Assembly (NCBI GenBank): GCA_045599965.1
Contig: JAZRXA010000064.1
Location: 1-59,452 of the forward strand
Reading direction: 5' to 3'
Origin: RGIG5612 sp045599965
GTDB lineage: Bacteria; Bacillota; Clostridia; Lachnospirales; Lachnospiraceae
DNA: 59,452 nt
Shown piece by piece: positions 35,986 through 43,842 of this stretch. Position numbers and translations under genes: made by a program. The stretch's first letter is position 1, and each line of letters starts with the position of its first letter. The notes beneath the pieces were generated by a model, which saw only the letters and a program-made list of their open reading frames with translations, did no database searches and was not told where the DNA came from.

Positions 35986-36531
35986 GTGAGGAAGACAACA
36001 TTTCCCGCATTTATAGCAACTTTTGTAGTCAGCTATTTATTGTGGCTTGTTTTAACCGGACAGGTTATCGATATCTTCAAGGGCGAAGCTAGTATCGAAA
36101 TATTAATTGCCGGTGTTGTTGTCTGCGTTCTTGTGGCATTGTTTTGTGCAAGATTTTTTATTCACAAGAACCCATGGCATCTATTTAATCCAAAGAGATT
36201 CTTCACATTGTTATATTACTGCGTAATTGTTTTCATGTGGGAACTCATTAAAGCAAATGTAAACATGGCTTTGATTGCACTTAATCCAAAGCTAAAAATT
36301 AAACCGGGGTTTGTTAAGATTCCTTCAGAAGTTGTTAGCGAATATGGTCAGGCTATGCTCGCTAACTCGATAACTTTAACACCGGGAACAATGACAATGG
36401 ATATAGTTACACAAGAAGGAAAAACTTATTACTACATCCATTGGATTAATGTTGAAAGCGAAGACCCTAAAGAGGCTGGCGAAGCTATTAAGGGTACTAT
36501 GGAAAAATGGATCAGGAGGATTTGGGATTGA
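35986..36531 (+). CDS. MnhE/MrpE-like subunit (MbhA type)
   Basis: 181 residues from a GTG start preceded by GAAGGAGG at six bases. Two or three N-terminal helices, then the conserved cytoplasmic part with ANSITLTPGTMTMDI, characteristic of MrpE/MnhE. It belongs to the ion-translocating membrane module that Mbh hydrogenases share with Mrp Na+/H+ antiporters. Starts the run of Mrp-like genes; its TGA overlaps the next TTG start. Confidence 0.9.
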   Translation: MRKTTFPAFIATFVVSYLLWLVLTGQVIDIFKGEASIEILIAGVVVCVLVALFCARFFIHKNPWHLFNPKRFFTLLYYCVIVFMWELIKANVNMALIALNPKLKIKPGFVKIPSEVVSEYGQAMLANSITLTPGTMTMDIVTQEGKTYYYIHWINVESEDPKEAGEAIKGTMEKWIRRIWD

Positions 36532-36782
36532 ACGAGTATATTTTCTTTGCAATTTGTTTTGCAACAATGGCTTTGGTCCTTGTCTATAGACTGATCAAGG
36601 GACCTACGGCAGCAGATAGAGTTGTGGCAGCAGATTCTATAGATATCTTAGTCGACATGGCAATGATTTTATTTGCAATGTATTCGGGACGTAGTATCTA
36701 TGTAGATATAGCTTTCATCACTGCTATTTTTGGATTTATTGGAACACTTATTATTTCGAAATATTTGGAGGGCAAACTATGA
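36528..36782 (+). CDS. MnhF/MrpF-like subunit (MbhB type)
   Basis: 84 residues from a TTG start at 36528, chosen because AGGAGG lies eight bases before it and because TTG overlaps the preceding TGA; an ATG 21 bp earlier would place the RBS inside the gene. Three helices with the family core RLIKGPTAADRVVAADSIDILVDMAM. Membrane module of the hydrogenase. Confidence 0.9.
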   Translation: MNEYIFFAICFATMALVLVYRLIKGPTAADRVVAADSIDILVDMAMILFAMYSGRSIYVDIAFITAIFGFIGTLIISKYLEGKL

Positions 36783-37120
36783 GAATTGTTATTGATATCT
36801 TAATCGTTATCAGCATATTGTTCGCCCTTGCTGGTGTTGTCGGAGTAATTCGTATGCCGGATTTATTTACAAGAATGCAATCTAGCACAAATATCGCAAC
36901 ACTAGGAGTTATAGGTGTTTTAATAGGCGGAATTTTATATGCTGCAATTTATTTACATGATGCAGGCATGGGAATAAAGATGGCTGTATTACTTGTGTTT
37001 TATTTAGTAACAAATCCTATAGCGTCACATGCATTGGCGAGAGCAGGCTATAGGCATAAGGTAAAACCAACAGACAAAACAGTCTGTGACAAATATGGGG
37101 AGGATTTAGAAGATGAGTAA
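36779..37120 (+). CDS. MnhG/MrpG-like subunit (MbhC type)
   Basis: 113 residues, three helices, with GVVGVIRMPDLFTRMQSSTN and the NPIASHALARAGYRHK tail typical of MrpG/MnhG. It overlaps its upstream neighbour by ATGA. Forms the small-subunit cluster of the antiporter-like module with the E and F homologues. Confidence 0.9.
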   Translation: MRIVIDILIVISILFALAGVVGVIRMPDLFTRMQSSTNIATLGVIGVLIGGILYAAIYLHDAGMGIKMAVLLVFYLVTNPIASHALARAGYRHKVKPTDKTVCDKYGEDLEDE

Positions 37121-37373
37121 TGCTATTTTTTCATTACATACAATTGTTTTAATAATTGTTATTGTTGCTGCATGCTTCGCAATTTTCTCCAAGAAGCTTC
37201 TTACTAGCGCAATTGCACTTGGCGTTGTGGGCTCCGCGATTGCTTTAACATTCGTTTTATTGCAAGCTCCTGACGTTGCGATTGCCGAAGCTGCAGTAGG
37301 CGCAGTTCTTACAACTGTGTTATTTATCATTGCAATACGAAAAACAACAAAGAAGGAGGATGAAGAAAAGTGA
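37113..37373 (+). CDS. DUF4040/MrpA C-terminal-like subunit (MbhD type)
   Basis: 86 residues, three helices, with LLQAPDVAIAEAAVGAVLTTVLFI, which corresponds to the DUF4040 part of MrpA and to MbhD in Pyrococcus. GGGAGG RBS inside the end of the previous gene, with which it overlaps by 8 bp. Confidence 0.85.
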   Translation: MSNAIFSLHTIVLIIVIVAACFAIFSKKLLTSAIALGVVGSAIALTFVLLQAPDVAIAEAAVGAVLTTVLFIIAIRKTTKKEDEEK

Positions 37374-37729
37374 TTAAAAAAGTCGTTGTAGCAGTCAGCA
37401 TCTTCATCATCTTTGTTGCAGGAGTACTTGCAGCTTTGTATGCATACAAAAATGTTGACATACCTTATGAGGGCGATACAAACGTAGTTGACCTTATTGA
37501 CGATACATCTAATTATGATAATAAAGATGCAGAAGGTATAGCTGATATCATTGTTAATGAAAACCTTGATAAAACGATGGCAGCTAACAACGTAGCAGCT
37601 GTTGTATTTGATTATCGTGGATACGATACATTAGGTGAGGCTTTCATTCTTGTTACAGCTATAGCAGGAACGTTTGTTATCTTAGCTACTCATAAAAAGA
37701 AAAATAATAAAGAGGAGGATAAGTCATGA
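37370..37729 (+). CDS. MbhE-like membrane subunit (MrpA end/MrpB N-terminal type)
   Basis: 119 residues from a GTG start that overlaps the upstream TGA. An N-terminal helix, an acidic external loop, then NVAAVVFDYRGYDTLGEAFILVTAIAGTFV, the conserved segment linking MrpA and MrpB. Equivalent to MbhE. Contributes to the ion path together with the DUF4040 subunit. Confidence 0.85.
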   Translation: MIKKVVVAVSIFIIFVAGVLAALYAYKNVDIPYEGDTNVVDLIDDTSNYDNKDAEGIADIIVNENLDKTMAANNVAAVVFDYRGYDTLGEAFILVTAIAGTFVILATHKKKNNKEEDKS

Positions 37730-38220
37730 AGTTCAAAGATGGTATTGAAGAACGTCACGTAATAGTTAAATGCGGCGTAGACAGAATCCTCCCATTTGCA
37801 CTGTTATTTGGTATTTATATTATCTTATTCGGAACCATAAGCCCTGGCGGAGGATTTCAAGGTGGAGTTATGGTTGCGAGCGTAGCTATATTCTTATATT
37901 TAGCTTATGGGTATAAAACAGCAACAGAGGCTGTTAAATTCAGATACTTAAGCGTAGTAGAAGCACTCGGCTCAATTATCTATGTTATTTTAGGATTTGT
38001 TGGAATTTTTGCCGGAGCTGTTTTTGCTAAGAACGTATTTTTTGATGATGGAGAAGTAGGAAACTTAATTAGTGCTGGTAATATCACATTCATGGGTTAC
38101 GCAGTAGGTATTAAAGTTCTTACAGGTATGGGCTACCTTATCTTAGTACTCCTTGGACTTTTAGCACCAGGCGTAGGATCTAAAGAGGAAGAAGGCACAG
38201 AAGAGGAGGATGAAGAATGA
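37726..38220 (+). CDS. MnhB/MrpB-like subunit (MbhF type)
   Basis: 164 residues, four helices, with the family sequence FGTISPGGGFQGGVMVASVAIFLYLAYG and the GNLISAG...GIKVLTGMGYL region. RBS GGAGGATAAGTC. The C terminus is a strongly acidic tail (KEEEGTEEEDEE). Overlaps both neighbours by 4 bp. Confidence 0.9.
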   Translation: MKFKDGIEERHVIVKCGVDRILPFALLFGIYIILFGTISPGGGFQGGVMVASVAIFLYLAYGYKTATEAVKFRYLSVVEALGSIIYVILGFVGIFAGAVFAKNVFFDDGEVGNLISAGNITFMGYAVGIKVLTGMGYLILVLLGLLAPGVGSKEEEGTEEEDEE

Positions 38221-38576
38221 TAATAGTTAATTATTTTGCATCCCTAATCCTTATCTGCCTAGGACTATATGCTCTATGTACACAAAAGAATTTAATAAAG
38301 ATGGTAATCGGACTTAGCTGTATCGATTACGGTGTAAATCTTTTTATCGTAAGTGTAGGCTTTAATGAAAATGGTACAGCTCCTATTTTCACACTTTCAG
38401 ATTTACTTAACGGAGTTACAAGTACTTTCTTCGTAGACCCTGTACCACAAGCTTTAACACTAACATCAATTGTTATCGGTGCATGTGTTGATGCTATGGC
38501 GCTTTCACTTATAATTAAGATTTTCCAAAAGTATCAAACAATTAATACAGATGAAGTAAGGAGGATTCGCGGATGA
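38217..38576 (+). CDS. MnhC/MrpC/NuoK-like subunit (MbhG type)
   Basis: 119 residues, three helices, resembling NuoK and MrpC, with DPVPQALTLTSIVIGACVDAMALSLI. In complex I the NuoK family carries glutamates of the proton path; this subunit should play the same structural role. Tightly overlapped with its neighbours. Confidence 0.9.
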   Translation: MIIVNYFASLILICLGLYALCTQKNLIKMVIGLSCIDYGVNLFIVSVGFNENGTAPIFTLSDLLNGVTSTFFVDPVPQALTLTSIVIGACVDAMALSLIIKIFQKYQTINTDEVRRIRG

Positions 38577-40492
38577 TATTCTATGAGCATTTTCCGGTAA
38601 TCGCCGTAATGGGATTGTTCCTCGGAGCTTTCTTACTCGAGATTTTCGGAAAAAATAAAAAGATAGTTAGAAATATTTTAGCTGTTGGTTTTCTGGGAGC
38701 GGCTTTCTTACTTGTCGCATATTTATTCAAACCAGTAATTCTTGATGGCGAAATAATTTCATATTGGATGGGTGGATGGACACCAGTAGAAGGATTTGCA
38801 ATTGGTATCGGATATGAAATCGATGCACTAAGTTTATTCTTCGCGCTAATAACCATCTTCACCTCACTTATGTCATGTATCTATTCGTTTAGATATATGG
38901 AAAGAGATGACCACCTTGGCCATTACTACACATTACAACTTATGCTTACAGCATCTGTTTTAGGTCTTGTAATGACAGGTGATATCTTCAATATGTTTGT
39001 TATGATTGAAATCATGACATTCTCATGTGTTGCTTTAACAGCATTTAGAAACAATAAGAAAGGTGCGTTAGAAGCAGCATTTAAGTATTTGGTAATTGGA
39101 TCGGTTGGTTCGAGCTTTATCTTAGCCGGCATTGCACTTCTTTACTTACAATGCCACACATTAAATATGGCTCAACTTTCATCGATACTTTCAAGCGGGC
39201 TTTCAACAACAACGGTTATGGCGCTTTCGTTTATCTTTATAGGCCTTGGCGTTAAATCTTATATTGTTCCATTCCATACCCCGGCAACAGACTCATATAC
39301 AACTGCACCAACATCAATGTCGATGGTATTTTCAGGAATGGTTAATAAAGCCGGTGTATATGGAATGATAAGAGTTATGTACATTGTATTTGCCGCTATG
39401 GATTCAAAGACAATACAAATTGTTTTGGTAATCTTTGGCATGGTAACAATGTTTATTGGTGTAACGATGGCTCTTGCGCAACATGACTTTAAGAGACTTC
39501 TTGCTTACCACAGCATTTCTCAAATAGGTTATGTAATTATGGCAATTGGCTTAGGAACTTCACTTGGTCTTCAAAGCGGACTCTTCCATGCAGTAAACCA
39601 TACTTTATTCAAAGGATTATTATTCCTTTGTGCTGGCGCAGTATTTTACTCAGTTGGAACTACTAACTTGGATAAACTCGGTGGACTTTCAAAGAAGATG
39701 CCTAAGACAACAATTTGTTTCTTGATTGGCGCTTTCTCGATTTCAGGCCTTCCACCATTTAACGGATTTGCTTCTAAGTGGATGATTTATCAAGCTACAT
39801 ACCAAAAGGGTATTGAAGACAATAACTTCTTATTCATAATTGCAACTATTGTTGCTGTTGTTGTTTCAGTAATGACACTTGCTTCTTTCATTAAAGTTAC
39901 TCAGGCAGTATTCTTCGGACAACTTGGAGAAAAATGCAAAGACGCAAAAGAAGTTCCACTTTCAATGCGAGTTCCTATGTGGATTATGTCAGTACTTTGC
40001 TTATTCTTTGGCGTTGCATATCCATTAGTAAGCAAGTTCTTACTTGTACCTGCAACAGATGCTTCGCTTAATATTACAAATTATATTGATAAGATGATGG
40101 GAAGTGGCTACGCTGCTAATGCTGGCGTAGTTGGAACTCCAATCCAGGCAGCAGAGTTTGGATTCTGGAACCCAACACTTTGGCTACTTCTTTTCGTAAT
40201 AATTTTAGTAGCAGTTTTCATCGTAATTCTTACAGGTCAAAATACAAGAGGTCCTGTGCTTAACGCAAGCGAAAAAGAAACAGATGGAAAATATGCGACA
40301 TTCTTTGGCGGAGAAAAGAGCGAACACAGCCATGTAGGCGGAAGCGATCTTTTCTGGGGCTTTAAGAAAAACTTTAGTGGTTACTTTAAGTTTATGGATA
40401 AAAAACATGATGGCAACTTAAACAACTATGCTATTTGGGTCGTTGTTACAACAGCGATAGTAATAATTGTTTTCTTTGCCACATTTATTTAG
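38573..40492 (+). CDS. MnhD/NuoN-like antiporter subunit with C-terminal extension (MbhH, possibly MbhH-MbhI fusion)
   Basis: 639 residues, about 14 helices plus a tail. The antiporter core has MIEIMTFSCVALTAF (helix 5 Glu), FHTPATDSYTTAPTSMS, and FNGFASKWMIYQATYQ with the key Lys. It pumps H+ or Na+. It is longer than the ~510 residues expected; the last ~130 residues hold a helix (PTLWLLLFVIILVAVFIVIL), a soluble linker and a final helix. In Pyrococcus the small MbhI follows MbhH; no separate MbhI exists here, so the extension may be MbhI fused in. Confidence 0.85.
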   Translation: MIFYEHFPVIAVMGLFLGAFLLEIFGKNKKIVRNILAVGFLGAAFLLVAYLFKPVILDGEIISYWMGGWTPVEGFAIGIGYEIDALSLFFALITIFTSLMSCIYSFRYMERDDHLGHYYTLQLMLTASVLGLVMTGDIFNMFVMIEIMTFSCVALTAFRNNKKGALEAAFKYLVIGSVGSSFILAGIALLYLQCHTLNMAQLSSILSSGLSTTTVMALSFIFIGLGVKSYIVPFHTPATDSYTTAPTSMSMVFSGMVNKAGVYGMIRVMYIVFAAMDSKTIQIVLVIFGMVTMFIGVTMALAQHDFKRLLAYHSISQIGYVIMAIGLGTSLGLQSGLFHAVNHTLFKGLLFLCAGAVFYSVGTTNLDKLGGLSKKMPKTTICFLIGAFSISGLPPFNGFASKWMIYQATYQKGIEDNNFLFIIATIVAVVVSVMTLASFIKVTQAVFFGQLGEKCKDAKEVPLSMRVPMWIMSVLCLFFGVAYPLVSKFLLVPATDASLNITNYIDKMMGSGYAANAGVVGTPIQAAEFGFWNPTLWLLLFVIILVAVFIVILTGQNTRGPVLNASEKETDGKYATFFGGEKSEHSHVGGSDLFWGFKKNFSGYFKFMDKKHDGNLNNYAIWVVVTTAIVIIVFFATFI

Positions 40493-40506
40493 AAAGGAGG
40501 TCCGAC

Positions 40507-41466
40507 ATGATTATACTTCAAGTACTTTCAATATTATTTTATATCTTAATATTCCCGGGCTTTCTTTTCGTTTTTGTAGTAGGTCTTCTTCTTGCCGGAA
40601 TCGATAGAAAGATTTTAGCAAGAATGCAAAAGAGAGTAGGCCCACCTATTTTGCAACCGTTTTATGATTTCTTTAAGCTTATGGGAAAAGAAACAATAGT
40701 TCCTGAGGCTGCAAACAAAACGGTTTACTTAATAGCTCCACTTGCGGGATTAGCCAGCTTAGTTGTACTTAGTACATTTATTCCAACATTAGGATTTTTT
40801 GCCTTTAGTTGTTCCGCTGATCTTATAGTTATTTTGTACTTGCTTACAATTCCAGCAGTTGCAATGATAATCGGCGGTAGTGCTTCAGGTTCGCCTTTTG
40901 CTGGCGTAGGTATTTCTCGTGAGATGGTAACAATGATGGCTTACGAGCTTCCACTTATTATGGTATTTATCGCAGTTGCGAGAGTAGTTGGCGGAGGTTC
41001 TTTAAGCTTTTCAATGGAAAATATTTTACTTTTCCAAAATTATAATGGATGCCTTATTGCTCACCCGACTTTAATTCCGGCAGCAATTGCATTCCTTCTT
41101 ATAATTCCAGCAGAGGTTGGAACTCAACCTTTCGATGTTGCTGAAGCAGAAACAGAAATTTGTGAAGGTGCAGTAGTTGAATACAGCGGAGCTCCTTTAG
41201 GAATTTTTAAGCTCAACACTGCTATAAAGATGTTTATTATGACAGCACTCTTCACAAATATTTTCTTGGGTGGAATCAACACTGGAATCGTAGTATTAAA
41301 TGTTTTAATTGAACTTGCTATATGCGCTGGTTTAACAATTATATGTATGACTTTAATACACGCAATAACAGCTCGTCTAAAGATAGAACATTTATTTAAA
41401 TTTTATTGGATAGTAGTTTCAGGATTAGCTTTAGTAAGCCTTATCCTTGTATTTCTTGGTCTATAG
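40507..41466 (+). CDS. NuoH-like membrane anchor subunit (MbhM/EchB type)
   Basis: 319 residues from the ATG at 40507 (AAAGGAGG six bases upstream). About eight helices with the NuoH markers RMQKRVGPPILQPFYDFFKLMGKE and EVGTQPFDVAEAETEICEGAVVEYSG. The subunit joins the hydrogenase arm to the ion-translocating arm and passes the conformational or charge signal. Confidence 0.95.
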   Translation: MIILQVLSILFYILIFPGFLFVFVVGLLLAGIDRKILARMQKRVGPPILQPFYDFFKLMGKETIVPEAANKTVYLIAPLAGLASLVVLSTFIPTLGFFAFSCSADLIVILYLLTIPAVAMIIGGSASGSPFAGVGISREMVTMMAYELPLIMVFIAVARVVGGGSLSFSMENILLFQNYNGCLIAHPTLIPAAIAFLLIIPAEVGTQPFDVAEAETEICEGAVVEYSGAPLGIFKLNTAIKMFIMTALFTNIFLGGINTGIVVLNVLIELAICAGLTIICMTLIHAITARLKIEHLFKFYWIVVSGLALVSLILVFLGL

Positions 41467-41477
41467 GAGGTAGAAAA

Positions 41478-41945
41478 ATGTTTAAGAAATTAATTGCAAA
41501 TTCGACAGCTAAATCTCCTTGGATCTATCATGTTAACACCGGTTCATGTAACGGATGCGATATCGAACTCGTTGCAGTTCTTACACCGAGATATGATGCA
41601 GAAAGATTTGGATTTAAGCTTGCAGGAACACCTAGACATGCAGATATAGTTGTTGTATCTGGTCCAATTACTAGTCAATCAAAAGATAGATTAGTTAGAA
41701 CACTAGAGCAGGTTCCAGAACCTAAAGTAGTAGTTTCAATCGGTTCATGTCCACAATCAGGAAATGTATTTAAGGGTAGTTATTCAATCGAAGGACCACT
41801 TGAAAAATATGTACATGTTGATGTAGCAATCGCAGGTTGCACACCAAAACCAGAAGCAGTCATAGAAGGACTTTATAAAGCAACTCAGATTCTTAAAGAA
41901 AAAAGACTTGCTATGACTAAGAAGAAAGGAGGCGAGAATAAATAA
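41478..41945 (+). CDS. NiFe hydrogenase small subunit (MbhJ/NuoB-like)
   Basis: 155 residues from the ATG at 41478 (ATAGGAGGT upstream). The proximal 4Fe-4S ligands are in TGSCNGCDIEL, SIGSCPQSG and IAGCTPKPE. It carries electrons from the two-cluster ferredoxin subunit to the NiFe site. The stop overlaps the next start (TAATG). Confidence 0.95.
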   Translation: MFKKLIANSTAKSPWIYHVNTGSCNGCDIELVAVLTPRYDAERFGFKLAGTPRHADIVVVSGPITSQSKDRLVRTLEQVPEPKVVVSIGSCPQSGNVFKGSYSIEGPLEKYVHVDVAIAGCTPKPEAVIEGLYKATQILKEKRLAMTKKKGGENK

Positions 41946-42388
41946 TGAATTTTCCATTTTTACCAATTGCAATAAAAAATTTATTCTCAAAACCTAGTAC
42001 AGTTCTTTTTCCACAGGTTAATGTTGATGCACAACCTAATTATAGAGGACGTATTGCGTATGATGCTTCTAAATGTATCGGTTGCGGATTATGTATGAGA
42101 GTTTGTTCTCCAAGTGCTATTGAAAAGACAGTTGAAGAAGTTGAAAACGGTCAAAACATTACATTATCATTTAATCTTACTAGCTGTACTTTCTGCGGAA
42201 CATGCGCAGACTTTTGTGCAAAAAAAGCCATTGCTATGACAGAAGACTACCACATGGTAGCGACAGATCCTGCCGAATTGGTTGTTAAGGGAACTTTCTT
42301 CAAAGAAAATAAACCTAAACTAACACCAGAACAAATCGAGGCATTGAAAGCTCAGGCAGCCGCCAAGGCCGAGGGCAAAACAGAATAA
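41945..42388 (+). CDS. NuoI-like two-cluster ferredoxin subunit (MbhN type)
   Basis: 147 residues. Two 4Fe-4S motifs, CIGCGLCMRVCSP and CTFCGTCADFCAKK, followed by a charged C-terminal extension. It accepts electrons from soluble reduced ferredoxin. Last gene of the hydrogenase operon, followed by a perfect palindromic terminator. Confidence 0.95.
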   Translation: MNFPFLPIAIKNLFSKPSTVLFPQVNVDAQPNYRGRIAYDASKCIGCGLCMRVCSPSAIEKTVEEVENGQNITLSFNLTSCTFCGTCADFCAKKAIAMTEDYHMVATDPAELVVKGTFFKENKPKLTPEQIEALKAQAAAKAEGKTE

Positions 42389-42390
42389 AT

Positions 42391-42418
42391 AAAAAGCTCT
42401 TCCTAGGAAGAGCTTTTT
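42391..42418. terminator. Terminator of the hydrogenase operon
   Basis: A perfect palindrome, AAAAAGCTCTTCCT and its complement, ending in a T-run on both strands. Confidence 0.9.
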
Positions 42419-42427
42419 AACTTCAAT

Positions 42428-42509
42428 TATAATGCTCGCGGACCGTGCGAATTCGTTCCTGATTCGGAAAAACTCGCCGATAATGAACCCGATGGCTCCG
42501 CGAGTTATA
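42428..42509. repeat. GC-rich palindromic block
   Basis: TATAATGCTCGCGGA at 42428-42442 is mirrored by TCCGCGAGTTATA at 42497-42509. The interior holds more paired short words (GCGAATTCG, GATTCGG, CGCCGAT, CCCGATGG). It is clearly GC-richer than its surroundings and lies between the hydrogenase terminator and the nuclease-like gene. Could be a small structured RNA, a mobile palindrome or a bidirectional stop signal. Confidence 0.5.
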
Positions 42510-42548
42510 GTAACATAATAATAAAACGATTCTGCGATTTTATTGTAT

Positions 42549-43376
42549 TTACAACAAATAATATTTAATTATTTCATCAACCCAATTAATATCTAATGGT
42601 TCATCATCAGTTTCAGTAGTGATAATCATATTCTTCCAAGGGATCAATCCACATGAATAAAATTCTTTTAGTTTATTTACGTTTTCATCAAAATATTTAA
42701 AGTTACTTAATCCGCCAAGGTGCTCCCAATAATATTTTCTATAGGGATTACTTATGGCTTTACATGTTATATCAGGGAATCTCCATTTTCCGCCAACGAG
42801 AAAACCTTCCTCATAATGGAATGGCACTCCGAAATGTACTAATCTGGCAATTATATCTGCTTCACTTTTACTCCGAACTTTTAATTCAGGAATGACAGTC
42901 GGAACTTTTAGCCCTTCAGGCCTATATGGATTTTTGTAGTAATCCCCAGTCCGCCATTTTTCTAACTCCTCATTAGAATTTTTCAAAGAAGGCACAATCA
43001 GTTCTTTTATACCTGGATGTGTATTTAGAAAATGTTCAGCATCAGGTTCATCTTCTAGTATCTTTAGATATTGATTAACAACATTTAATTCATGCTTAGC
43101 ATCGTTAATCCTCTTTTTTGCATATTCCCCCTGCGCAAGAAGAAGCGTCTCTCTTGCGTCTTTCGGAAGATATATTTCTTTATAACTTCGCCGATTACTT
43201 TTTGTTTTATTGGAGGTAACTAAATCTTTGTAAACTCTTTTTGAATAATAAAAACTGCCATTTCTTTGCCTTATGTTAAGGCTTCCTTGAGGAAGCTTTT
43301 TAATGAATTTTTCCAAGGCAATAATTTCTTTATTTAATTCCCTTCTTTTTATTAGTAAATGGTCAATTATTCTCAT
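42549..43376 (-). CDS. PD-(D/E)XK-like nuclease-fold protein of unknown role
   Basis: 275 residues. The N-terminal third is a charged helical, probably coiled-coil region (LLIKRRELNKEIIALEKFI...). The C-terminal part has a nuclease-like order: VRSKSEADIIARLV (E172), FHYEE, FPDIT (D202), and YYWEHLGG (E218, H219), like orphan proteins common in gut Firmicutes. I infer a metal-dependent nuclease fold with moderate confidence. RBS AAAGGAA before the ATG. The 61-bp repeat array lies directly upstream and a GC-rich palindrome directly downstream. Confidence 0.6.
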   Translation of the reverse strand: MRIIDHLLIKRRELNKEIIALEKFIKKLPQGSLNIRQRNGSFYYSKRVYKDLVTSNKTKSNRRSYKEIYLPKDARETLLLAQGEYAKKRINDAKHELNVVNQYLKILEDEPDAEHFLNTHPGIKELIVPSLKNSNEELEKWRTGDYYKNPYRPEGLKVPTVIPELKVRSKSEADIIARLVHFGVPFHYEEGFLVGGKWRFPDITCKAISNPYRKYYWEHLGGLSNFKYFDENVNKLKEFYSCGLIPWKNMIITTETDDEPLDINWVDEIIKYYLL

Positions 43377-43395
43377 AAGTGTTCCTTTCTTTTTT

Positions 43396-43738
43396 ATGCC
43401 GCTCCAGAGAGAATGAAGCTGTGGAGGTGTAATTTTAGTGCTTTGAATCTTGGAAAATGCCGCTCCAGAGAAAAAATAATTGTAGAGCGTGAAAATTCTA
43501 GATTGGTGTTTAGAAAAATGCCGCTCCAGAGAAAAAATAATTGTAGAGCGTGAAAATTCTAGACAGATGTTTAGAAAAATGCCGCTCCAGAGAGAAAATA
43601 ATTGCAGAGCGTGAAAATTCTAGACTGGTGTTTAGGAAAATGCCGCTCCAGAGATAAAATAATTGTAGAGCGTGAAAATTCTAGACTGGGTTTTAGAAAA
43701 ATGCCCCTCCAGAGAGAATGAAGCTGTGGAGGTGTAAT
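43396..43738. repeat. Tandem array of 61-bp hairpin repeats (5 full units and a partial)
   Basis: Units begin ATGCCGCTCCAGAGA at 43396, 43457, 43518, 43579 and 43640, and ATGCCCCTCCAGAGA at 43701: exactly 61 bp each. The four inner units share AATAATTGTAGAGCGTG and AAATTCTAGA; the first and last share a different half (GAATGAAGCTGTGGAGGTG). Each forms a stem: CGCTC/GAGCG inside, CTCCA/TGGAG in the first, CCTCCA/TGGAGG in the last. There are no variable spacers, so it is not a CRISPR. It lies 20 bp upstream of the nuclease-like gene on the opposite side from its body, in its leader. Confidence 0.9.
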
Positions 43739-43805
43739 TAGGCTTTTGATAGAGTAGTATATTTTAGTGAAAAATATGTGAAGATAAACATAATAAAGCA
43801 GTTGA

Positions 43806-43832
43806 AAAAGCTCGTGTTCTGCGCGAGCTTTT
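43806..43832 (-). terminator. Terminator of the amino-acid ABC operon
   Basis: AAAAGCTCG and CGAGCTTTT arms; on the minus strand the stem ends in TTTTT, ten bases after the ATPase gene stops. Confidence 0.8.
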
Positions 43833-43842
43833 AATTTATTTT

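Noticed and set aside
43359..43553. 64-residue plus-strand ORF over the 61-bp repeats
   Set aside because: It is composed of repeat sequence plus antisense nuclease leader, and the frame changes with every 61-bp unit.
43396..43738. CRISPR array
   Set aside because: The repeats are directly tandem with no unique spacers, unit length is 61 bp throughout, and no cas genes are near.
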